Shown here in pieces: positions 18,029-25,444 of a DNA stretch of 25,444 nt. The position numbers and the translations under genes were made by a program. Origin of the DNA: Chara braunii (taxonomy: Eukaryota; Streptophyta; Charophyceae; Charales; Characeae); assembly GCA_003427395.1 (NCBI GenBank), contig BFEA01000461.1, forward strand, positions 1,058,932-1,084,375, written 5' to 3'. The stretch's first letter is position 1. Each line of letters opens with the position of its first letter. The notes beneath the pieces were generated by a model. It was not told the origin of the DNA. It worked only from the letters and a program-made list of their open reading frames with translations, and made no database searches.

Positions 18029-19543
18029 TCAATCGTCGTATCGAGCAGGACGACGATAAGTGCGCTGTGGACGCTCTGAAGCATCCTGCTGCTGCTGAAG
18101 GTCTGCCTCAGATGGAGCAGGCTCGACTTCAGCGGTCTCCTCAGCCGGAGGAGAAGGAGGAGGGTCAGTGGGCTGAGGAGGAGCAGTGAACCCAGCACGA
18201 CGAGCACGGTCATAGGCACGCACCAACATGCGAGCGTGTTGCAAGTGCTCGAGGGGCTCCCAGGTAGCCTCCTCATCAGGGTAACCCTTCCAACGTACGA
18301 GATACTCGAAGTGGGGAGGGTTGTCATCGGTGACTCAGCAACCAATGATGTCTAAAACGAGGAACTCCTCGTGGGCGTCCACCATGATGGGTGGAAGGCG
18401 CTCGTATGGTCGTCCAGCGAAACGCTCAGACGGTTTGCGGTAAGGACGCAGTAACGAGACGTGGTAGACATCGTGCACACGAGCCTGGCGTAGGTAGTCG
18501 GGCAGCTTCACACGGAAGTTGACCAGGCTAGATGCCGTATCAGAACTGACGGCCTGGAGGATGCGGCATGGTCCAAAGAAGCGACGCCGAAACTTGCGAA
18601 GCGTGTCCGCTTCGAGCTATAAGTGGCGGGCGTCGATAAGCACATCATCACCGACTTTGAATGGATGATCCATCCTCGATCGGTTCGCATGTGCTGCCAT
18701 GCGAGTATGGGAAGCGGCTATGTGCTCATGTGCGGTCTTCATGATCGACGTCATATGTGCAACCCAATCATCCAGCGCGGGACAACTCGTGTCGGGGTGC
18801 ATCTGTGACGGTCGAAGGAAGTCCGCGGGAACACGAGGGTGATAGTCGAGGTCGCAATAGTAAGGCGACATCCCTGTGGCTGGCGAGACAGCGTGATTGT
18901 AGGCTATCTCAGCGTGGGCAAGATGGAGAGTCCTGTTCGTGAGCGGAGCTGAGTGTCGTATACCTCGTGGAGCTGTCGCCAAAATCGGTTGGTAAAGCGC
19001 GGATCACGGTCAGATATGATGCTCAGAGGTAATCCGTGGTCACGCACGACTCGATCAAACACGATGTCGGCGACCTCACGTGCAGTGATGGCATAGCGGC
19101 ACAGAACAAAGCGTGCACGCTTCGTGAAGCGGTCGACGACGACCAGGATAGCATCATGACCGCGGGGGGTCGGAGGACGAAGAGGACCGATAAAGTCCAT
19201 CGAGATGGACTGCCAACGACCCTTAGGGATNGCGGTCGACGACGACCAGGATAGCATCATGACCGCGGGGGGTCGGAGGACGAAGAGGACCGATAAAGTC
19301 CATCGAGATGGACTGCCAACGACCCTCAGGGATAGGAAGAGGCTGGAGCAAACCATAAGGCAGGTGGTTCGCATTGTTCACCTCCTGACAGGTGAGACAC
19401 TCTGCGACGTAGTCCTTCACAAAGTCCTTGCGCTTCGGCCAGACGTACAGGCGGCTCACACGAGCCAATGTCTTGTGGAAGCCCATATGACCGGCGGCTG
19501 CCTGGTCATGGAACTTTGCTACTGCTCGGACATGTAGCTGTCA
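18029..19543 (-). pseudogene. Integrase and chromodomain of element 2
   Basis: From the HHCC finger (GHMGFHKT ... CLTCQ, about 19380-19500) through SMDFIGPL and DRFTKRARF, then LSIISDRDPRFTNRFWRQL, AEIAYNHAVSPATGMSPYYC, the C-terminal DNA-binding part, and a chromodomain FEYLVRWKGYPDEEATWEPL with the conserved Trp residues, ending in RTYRRPARYDD at TGA 18029-18031. Breaks: TGA at 19541-19543, the 103-bp duplication at 19129-19333 that shifts the frame, a deletion with frame change near 18955 that removes the region holding the catalytic Glu, TAG at 18617-18619 and TGA at 18335-18337. The chromodomain is expected to bind methylated histone H3 and steer integration into heterochromatin; the deletion makes the integrase inactive. 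Confidence 0.87.
19129..19333. repeat. 103-bp direct duplication joined at an N
   Basis: 19129-19230 is repeated at 19232-19333 with one difference near the end (CCTTAGGGAT against CCTCAGGGAT), separated by a single N at 19231. It lies in the integrase core. The single-N join makes an assembly artefact at least as likely as a real duplication. Confidence 0.9.
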
Positions 19544-20326
19544 AGTGGAGGGAACGCAAATACGGGGCTCTCTGGTGCCCTGTGAACCGTGCCAGTACAC
19601 AAGACCGTTGTCCCCGAGAGAGTAGTTCGGGACGGTCTTGCCACTCCGAAGGGTCGCGTGAATATCGGGGCAGTGGCGGTACTGAGTGCGAAACTCATAA
19701 ATCACCGAGTGGTGGACAGTGGTGACCGAGATGGAACAGAGTTGGATCTGCTCCTGGTCGTGGTCAAGGCGCCGGGATAGGGCATCTGCGACCCGATTAG
19801 TCTCACCCTTGATGTGCTCAGTGGTGAAACTAATCTCGGATAGGTTGCGCCACCAGCGAGCCTGCCGAGGAGTGAGCTTCGACTTTGTCAGAAAAGCCTG
19901 GACAACAGAGTTGTCCGTGCGCACCGTGAATGGTGCCCCGTGCAGGTAGTGACGCCTGTGCCGAGCGGCATAAACTACTGCGAGAACCTCACGTTCATCA
20001 GCGGTGTAGTTTATCTCGGCGGGCAGGAGCTGACAGGAGTAGAAGGCTATCGGACAATCACCTGAGCGAGACTCGACAGTGCCGTCCTCGGCGATGGTAG
20101 GAGAATAGTCAATAGAAGGCTCGTCAGTAGCTGGACGAGTAGGCGTCAGTCGGGAAGCAGTGGTAGGGGTAGGTGGTGGGAAGCGAGGGATACGAGGATG
20201 AGAGGAATCAGGAGAGGAGGGGAAGACCTGAGAAAGCACTGCTCCTACAACAAAGTCTGACGCATCGGTGCGCATGTCACCGCCTTCTTGAGGGCGCGGA
20301 AAACATCCTCGTGGAGGGGTGTCCAA
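19544..20326 (-). pseudogene. RNase H domain of element 2
   Basis: An open frame of about 260 codons with the RNase H landmarks RTDASDFVVGAVLSQ, ADEREVLAVVYA, FTVRTDNSVVQAFL and NRVADALSRR. An unusually long Ser/Pro/Thr-rich insert (about residues 35-85) separates the first strand from IAFYSCQLLP. Upstream, AVTC runs straight into MRTDASDF, so about 40 bases of the RT-RNase H linker are missing. The frame closes at TGA 19541-19543 within the integrase N-terminus. Its role is removal of template RNA during cDNA synthesis. Confidence 0.85.
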
Positions 20327-21269
20327 GCCCAGGGTGGGTTCTTCCGGAGGAGGGTGGAGGTAAGGACGTAGGAATACCTAGCGTATCCCTGGATGAAGTT
20401 ACTATAGTAGCTGGTCAGGCCTAGGAAGCTGCGAAGCTGCTTGGCGGATGTGGGAGCGGGCCAGTGATCTTCGCGTCATCCATGTGGAGACCCTGGTCAG
20501 CCACGTAGGGTCCTAAGAAATCCACTTTGTGCTGGGCAAAGTGGCACTTGCTCAGCTTGGCGTAGAAGCCATGTTTGTGCAAGCGGTCAAGGACGTCGCG
20601 GAGGTGTCTAAGGTGTTCCTCGAGGGTACGACTGTAGACCAGGATATCGTCGAGGTAAACGAAAACGTACTGCTCCAGGATGTCCCTGAAGATGTCATTC
20701 ATCGCCCTCTGGAAGGTAGTGGTGAAGCCGAATGACCTCACCGTAAACTCGTAGTGGCCGAATCGCGATCGGAACGCGGTCTTCGGCTGGACGGCTGCAG
20801 CGACGCGGATCTGATGGTAACCGCTACGAGGATCAATCTTCGTGAAGAAGCGGTTGCCTGCTAGGCGGTCGAACAGCTCATCGAAACGAGGCATGGGGTA
20901 ACTGTTCTTAACCGTGTAGCGGTTGAGGCCACGATAGTCGATGCAGAGACGGAGAGTTCCATCCGCTTTGTGAGCAAAGAGGACGGGTGCACCCCACGGG
21001 GAGTTGCTGGGTTTAATAAAACCCAGTCTCAGGAGCTCCTCAAGCTGACGCTTGAGTTCGGTGGCCTCGGGGATCGAGAGTCTGTAGGGTGTCTGGTGGT
21101 GAACTCGATAGTCAGGCACAAGCTGGATGGAGTGCTCGACGTCGCGCATCGGTGGGATGTCGGCGTACGAGAACGACGATGGGTTGGGAAGTAGAGATGG
21201 GAGCCATGGAGATAGAAGGAGGATCTGGCTCCAGAGGGATGAGCTCGCCGTCGGGACAGGGTGGATCAT
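20290..21269 (-). pseudogene. Reverse transcriptase of element 2
   Basis: The segment 20421-21269 is open and contains nearly the whole RT: LGFIKPSNSPWGAPVLFAHK, LRLCIDYRGLNRYTVKN, FFTKIDPRSGYHQIRVA (motif A), the motif B region KTAFRSRFGHYEFTVRSFGF, and the YLDD catalytic box VFVYLDDILVYS, then the thumb up to DFLGPYVADQGLHMDDAKI. A frameshift near 20455 moves the connection domain (SAKQLRSFLGLTSYYSNFI) into another frame, readable down to about 20290. Another frameshift near 21190 separates it from protease. The usual SFGLTNAP-type motif reads SFGFTTTF, a substitution that may weaken activity. Confidence 0.9.
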
Positions 21270-22080
21270 AGTGTAAGAGATCCGCCACGTTCACCATAAA
21301 GAAGATGACGTCGTCGTGTCGGATGAAGTGAGCGAACTGCCGAGGTGAGGTGACAGTGATAGAAGGAGATGGTGTGGGCACGGAAGGCTCCGCGGGAGGA
21401 AGATCGGGGCGTGGTGTCGCAGTGGTACCTATGAAAGGTACGCGATACGTCTGTCCACACTTCGTTTTGAGAATGAGAATGTTGGTCGCCCAATCGGCCT
21501 CGGTGCTGCGCAACCGACGAGACCACGGAGTGTCGAGAATGAAGTCGTACCCTGTCTCCATCACATCGAAATGTGCAGAGGAGCGGTGGCGACGAGACGC
21601 CGGGGGACGATCAGTCAGCTCGAGAGTGAGGAAGAAAGGGAGGTCGGTGACCGTCTGATCGAAGAAGCGCTGGGTCTTGTCATCCCCTAGGGTAACGGAG
21701 ATGGGAGTCGGAGACCCTGTCGTGGGTAAGCGTGCTTCTTTCACCACACGTGGGTGAATGAAGTCGCCCTAGGAACCGGAATCCCACGGCGCTGAGTACA
21801 CCCTCGTGGAGGTCCCGAGTCGTACGGGGATGATCGGGAGGGTGCAATCAGGGTCAGAAAGGATGGTGAGAAGGCGACGCAGTGCAGCGACATGGAGGGT
21901 GAGTCGCTCCTAACGAGCCTGGAGCATGCTCAAATCCAGAAGAGAGGATACAACGTCCTCGCAAGTAGCGAGCTGCTTGCTGCAACGGGCTGAGCGAATG
22001 GCTCGACGCGTCGGTAGTCGCGGAGGGTTAGGAGGGGAGACGGTGGTCTGCGGAGGTGCAGACGGTACTGCAACAGAGGG
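21112..22080 (-). pseudogene. Protease region of element 2
   Basis: On the minus strand WDSGS-stop-GDFIHP at about 21760-21790 is the retropepsin active site D-S-G, with a TAG inside it. The open segment 21112-21747 continues with a core including MGETGYDFILDTPW-like sequence (actual reading VMETGYDFILDTPW), matching the second conserved protease motif. An additional TAG lies near 21912 and one at 22081-22083, in the linker from gag. Its frame matches the end of the gag linker, indicating an original single Gag-Pol ORF. Confidence 0.78.
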
Positions 22081-22083
22081 CTA

Positions 22084-24278
22084 AGTACACTCTGTCGGGT
22101 CCTGCGAGACCTCAACTCCAGTAATGAGAGAGAGGCAAACCGCGACGGGGATGTCGGGAAGCCGACTACTGAGGAGGGCGCACGTGTACACTGCACCGTG
22201 GCTACGAGGCGTCGCGGGGATGCAAGGCGTTGGGGGGGGACTGAGCACGACGCTGGCGGGAAAGGTCGGCGTAGTGGCGGTCAAGGGCGGTGGTGTAGGG
22301 GCACTGCGAGGAGGTATGACCGTCCTGACGGCATTGCAAACATCCACGCCGGCCCAAAATAGCCGTGCGCTCCTCAGCGGAAAGGACACCGCGAGGAGGG
22401 ACAAAGCCCTGAGGGAGGTCCTGCTGAGGGACCTCGGGGGGGCGACGCGCCAGCGTGACCAAGGCGGCTGCGTACCCGGGAAAGGGTGGAGAGGATGAGC
22501 TGGAGGCGCTCAACCATAGGGAGAGTAGGGTCCTCCAGGTGGTGGTGCACGGCCTTGCCAAGGTCGAGGTCGTCGCTATGGTCACCCTCTGGCGACAGCT
22601 GGGCACCAGCGTCCTGCTCAACATACTCAAGTGCGCTGAAGCGGCGCGAGAAGTGGTGGCCCTGCTGCGCGGAACGGTGGGGGCGACCGCGAAAAGGGGA
22701 ACGGCGGGGGCGACCGCGGAAAGGGGAACGGCGCTGGGAAGTGTTGTGAGAGGAGGAGGAGACGTAACCAGTATGTTGGGGCTGGGAGGAGGAAGCGGGG
22801 TGAAGACGGGCCCTCATCCGCTGATGGTCCTTGGCGGCCTCGTAAGCCTGCGGGGCCGATGTGAACTCGTACCGCCATAACTCGGAGCAGTACTCGAGCG
22901 GGAGGCTCGCCAAGAAACGATCAATAAGGGCAGCCTCGGGGAGGAACGCCACGTCACAAACGAGGCGGGCGTCCTGAAAGACCTGGATGTGGCGATCCAG
23001 GCCGGCAGGGCCACCAGAGCCGGACCAGCGTATAGTGACGACACGCTCAAAGGCGTCAGTCACGTCATATCGGGCTCCGAAGCGATCCTTGAGGAACGCC
23101 TGGAAATCCACGAAGGTCGTAGTCCGACCCTCACGAAGGGAGTAAGCATAGAAATCCTCCCAGGCGTCGAAAGAACCGCCACGCAGGCGCGTGGAGAGGT
23201 GACCCACCCACGTGTCGGGTGTGGCGCCCATGAGCTGGAGCGTGCGGGTGGCAGACTGCAGCCACCGAGACACGCGTATGCCTGTACCGTCATACAGGGC
23301 AATGTCCGACAAGCGGATGAGTGGTGCGCCACCGTTTTGGCGACGAGCGGATCGAGGGGCAGAGGCCTGTGCCACGGCTGAGTAAGTCGGCGCAGGTCCT
23401 GGAGAAAGGGGCGCAACTGACTGTGCGCCTGGGCCGCATGGGGGAGCGGCGGGGGCCACTGCGGCAGGCTGCGAGGGAGCTGTGGTAGAAGAGGTCGCAG
23501 CAACCGCGGGAGTTGGAAGGAGGTAGGATGGGGCTGGATAGGGTGCAGGGCACGGGAAGCGAGCCTGCATGGGAGGAAGAGTAGAGGAGGTAGGGGGTGC
23601 GCTCGAGGGCGCGGCCACCTGTGAGGGTGGGGGTGGCTTAAGGCGTAAGAGGGCGAGGTCGGCCCATAGCTGGGCAATCTCGTCCGCGAGACCTCGAACA
23701 TAGGTCCAACGAGGAATGGCAGGAGGAAGAGTGGAGGAAGTGGACGCACAAGCGGCGCGGGGCATCCCAAAGCGGGGAGAGCCAGGTGGTGCTGTGGTCG
23801 TGCGAAGGGGAGGGAGAAGTTGGGCACCCGAAAAAGCTGAGACCATGGTAGTGGGTTGTTGTATTGTGGGCGTAGTGACCGGGATCTGGGCGGGTGCGCC
23901 CGTAGACTGAGGGGGGGCCTGGCTCGTGGCGGCCGTCGTGCTAGGGGCGTGGACAGTCACCAAGATGGTCGGGTCGGGGGCAGCGGAGGAGGAAGCTCCG
24001 CCGTGGCCACCCTGTCGGAGGACGGGGGACCCGGACTGGGAGCCAGGAGATGACGGACACGCAGCGTCCTGGAGTAGCTGCATGCCGACGACAAGGGTCG
24101 GCACCTGCGCCTGTAAGGGCGTAAGGGCTGCGAGTTGCACCTGGATGGGCGCAAGGAGGGAGGTGAGGAAGGTGTGCAGATCCCCCGGGGGCTGGTGGCC
24201 TTGGTCCATCGGCACGGGTGTGGAGCCCTGTGCCATAGTCGTCGCCGCGTCGGCGGCGTGTGACGCGCCGTCGGCCAT
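22084..24278 (-). pseudogene. Gag of element 2 with CCHC knuckle, frameshifted
   Basis: ATG at 24278, a 634-codon open frame to 22374. Order: a Pro/Ala/Thr-rich low-complexity N-terminal half with Gln-rich helices, then a capsid-like region (about residues 320-490: LSDIALYDGTGIRVSRWLQ ... FQAFLKDRFGARYD ... LIDRFLASLPLEYC), then an Arg-rich tail with a doubled RRSPFRGRP unit. The frame is lost near 22440 in a run of C/G; in the next frame ARRPPEVPQQDLPQGFVP leads to the zinc knuckle C-L-Q-C-R-Q-D-G-H-T-S-S-Q-C (about 22320-22365). A second shift occurs near 22235 in a run of eight G. Gag binds and packages the element RNA. Homopolymer frameshifts could be sequencing errors. Confidence 0.87.
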
Positions 24279-24381
24279 GGGGAGGTGACGGGCCGGACTG
24301 GAGGGGGCCAGGAGAGGTCAGCGTGAGCGGAGGGCGTAGGGGGAAGTCCGCGGTAGAAAGCGGCGGACGGCGCTAGCAAGG

Positions 24382-24396
24382 CTGGCGCGGGCGCCA
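24382..24396 (-). promoter_or_regulatory. Possible primer-binding site of element 2
   Basis: On the minus strand TGGCGCCCGCGCCAG begins with the TGGCGCC that characterises PBSs complementary to several tRNA 3' ends (tRNA-Asp and tRNA-Lys types). Only the first 7-8 bases fit and the preceding bases do not end in CA, so this is a weak candidate. If correct, everything right of 24397 would be the 5' LTR. Confidence 0.25.
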
Positions 24397-24461
24397 TCAA
24401 AGGGGGAGGGGTGGTTCGGGTCCAGGGTGCCCGAAGAGGAAGAAGGGGTTTGAAGAAGCCT

Positions 24462-24492
24462 AAACCCTATAAAAACCCTAAGAAAACCCTAA
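24462..24492. promoter_or_regulatory. Three telobox (AAACCCTA) motifs beside a TATA-like word
   Basis: AAACCCTA occurs at 24462-24469, 24473-24480 and 24485-24492. It equals the plant telomere unit and the plant promoter telobox. Between the first two, TATAAA on the plus strand (TTTTTATAG on the minus strand) could be a core promoter element for element 2, about 200 bp upstream of its gag ATG. The role is inferred. Confidence 0.45.
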
Positions 24493-24529
24493 CCGGAGTT
24501 TGAGTGGTTAGAGTACGGTGCCGGTGACC

Positions 24530-25170
24530 TAATCAAGAAAATAAAATAGCAAGCATAGGGGGGGGGAAGGCGGGAGAAAAATAAATAAACAGCGCGATTT
24601 CGAGAGAAAAATAAAAATAAATAACGAAATAAATAAATTATAAAAATAATTAAGGGAATAAGTAAACAAAATGTGAAAGAAAAAATAATATTTATTTTTT
24701 TGAAATTTTCAGCAGCATTTCCCTACCCCCCATGGGGTCAAGAATGTGCCAAGGGGAAAGGGGAGACCAAGGTGAGCACACTAGGTTTCAAAATGCAAAA
24801 AAAAAAAAAAATTCAGAAAATAAAAAGAAAATATTAAATAAATAAATAAATAAATAAGTAAATAAGGGGATGAGGTGGGGAGAAATGAAGTATCTGATTT
24901 GTCAAAAATTTCAGCAGCACTTCGTTACCCCACGGGGTCAAAACGTGTGCCGAAAGCAAGAAAGACTAACACCTAATCAGATTTAGGGTTGTCGTAAAGA
25001 AAAACGAGTTTTCAGAATAAATAAAAAAATAAATTAAATAAATCAGAAAATGAGAAAAGAAGGTGGGGAAGAAGATAATTTGAATTTTTGGAAAAAGAGA
25101 AAATATAAATCAAGAGGGAGATTAAAAAAAAAAAATAAAAAAAAATTTGAAGTACGGGGGGAAGGGGGGA
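24530..25170. repeat. AT-rich tract with a ~202-bp diverged repeat and (AAAT)n
   Basis: A very A-rich sequence with (AAAT)n runs (best at about 24834-24866). A word pair, TTTCAGCAGCA(T/C)TTC followed by TACCCC and GGGGTCAA and then GTGCCRA, occurs near 24707-24752 and 24909-24952, about 202 bp apart, implying a tandem duplication of the whole stretch. It could be U3 of a 5' LTR. No gene. Confidence 0.6.
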
Positions 25171-25444
25171 TGAGAAAGTGATGGAGAGAAGTGCAGTAAC
25201 CCTGTTCAACAGCAGACCGTGGCTCAGAACTTTGCCCCCGGTAAGACACAGACTCAGTTGTCTGTGCTGGGCTATGTGACCGAGACATGCCCAGCCTGAG
25301 TCTGTCAAGGAGGCTGTGTGACCAAACGCAGCACAANGGAAATTCAACAGTCAAAGACAACTGTAGAGTCAAAGGTACCGTACCCAGGCCTATGGACGGA
25401 TACATTCACTTGTTGTGTGCAGGTACCCAGACAGCATTCAGGGC
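25171..25444. other. Window end, hairpin-bearing, no gene
   Basis: No supportable coding region. An extended inverted repeat lies at 25248-25305: ACAGACTCAG pairs with CTGAGTCTGT, and inside it GCTGGGC pairs with GCCCAGC and ATGT with ACAT around a 7-base loop. One N is present at 25337. Confidence 0.55.

Larger units (their letters stand above)
18029..24396 (-). mobile_element. Second Ty3/gypsy chromovirus, heavily decayed (element 2)
   Basis: Minus-strand element with gag, protease, RT, RNase H, integrase and a canonical chromodomain in the correct order from 24278 to 18029. It is unrelated in detail to element 1 (different Gag, different chromodomain). Coordinates give the demonstrable core; LTRs were not identified. 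It has at least four frameshifts, several stops, two internal deletions and a 103-bp duplication. It is more GC-rich than its surroundings, with Pro/Ala-rich Gag. Confidence 0.9.

Noticed and set aside
22374-24288. Numerous plus-strand ORFs over element 2 gag
   Set aside because: GC-rich sequence gives few stops on the opposite strand; no motif found.
24462-24492. True telomere end
   Set aside because: Only three imperfectly spaced units, inside the presumed element 2 leader; not a telomere array.

Overview
The window reads as transposon-rich nuclear DNA of a green plant-lineage (streptophyte) organism. Evidence: two Ty3/gypsy chromovirus-type retrotransposons, a primer-binding site of the tRNA-iMet type used by plant LTR elements, plant-type telomere motifs (AAACCCTA), and one spliced exon with canonical GT-AG borders. 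Long microsatellites, runs of N and the third element type (a Penelope-like element with an N-terminal GIY-YIG nuclease, a lineage reported from green algae and spike mosses) make a streptophyte alga such as Chara a reasonable guess, but this is inference, not identification. No prokaryotic genes, rRNA, tRNA or CRISPR were seen.

Layout. (1) 1-227: flank with small palindromes. (2) 228-8977, minus strand: a structurally complete Ty3/gypsy element, with two LTRs (228-1266 and 8045-8977), a PBS at 8030-8041, a polypurine tract at 1267-1279, gag, protease, RT, and an intact RNase H-integrase-chromodomain ORF. Gag, protease and RT are broken by stops and frameshifts. (3) 8978-10600: non-element DNA holding one convincing host exon (9901-10058, minus) whose splice acceptor lies inside a 177-bp tandem duplication. 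(4) 10604-10882: a (TC)n/(TG)n microsatellite interrupted by a 143-base gap. (5) About 11151-16637, plus strand: a decayed Penelope-like element. Directly repeated pseudo-LTRs (11596-11835 and 16402-16637) flank, in order, a CCHC zinc knuckle, a long charged coiled coil, a SAP-like segment, a GIY-YIG nuclease, a CxC linker and an RT. The pseudo-LTRs themselves encode the RT C-terminal (thumb) end, as expected for head-to-tail tandem copies. (6) 16638-18028: non-coding DNA with short tandem repeats, probably the 3' UTR/LTR remnant of the next element. (7) 18029 to about 24396, minus strand: a second, more decayed chromovirus (gag, protease, RT, RNase H, integrase, canonical chromodomain). (8) 24397-25444: AT-rich DNA with telomere-like motifs, a ~202-bp repeat and a strong hairpin, possibly the 5' LTR of that element.

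How the parts worked together: in both gypsy elements Gag packages RNA, protease processes the polyprotein, RT-RNase H copies the RNA from the tRNA-primed site, and integrase with a C-terminal chromodomain inserts the copy, likely biased toward marked chromatin. The Penelope-like element would instead nick DNA with GIY-YIG and prime reverse transcription at the target. The most interesting object is this element, because it joins a Gag-like CCHC/coiled-coil module in the same reading frame to the permuted nuclease-RT architecture.
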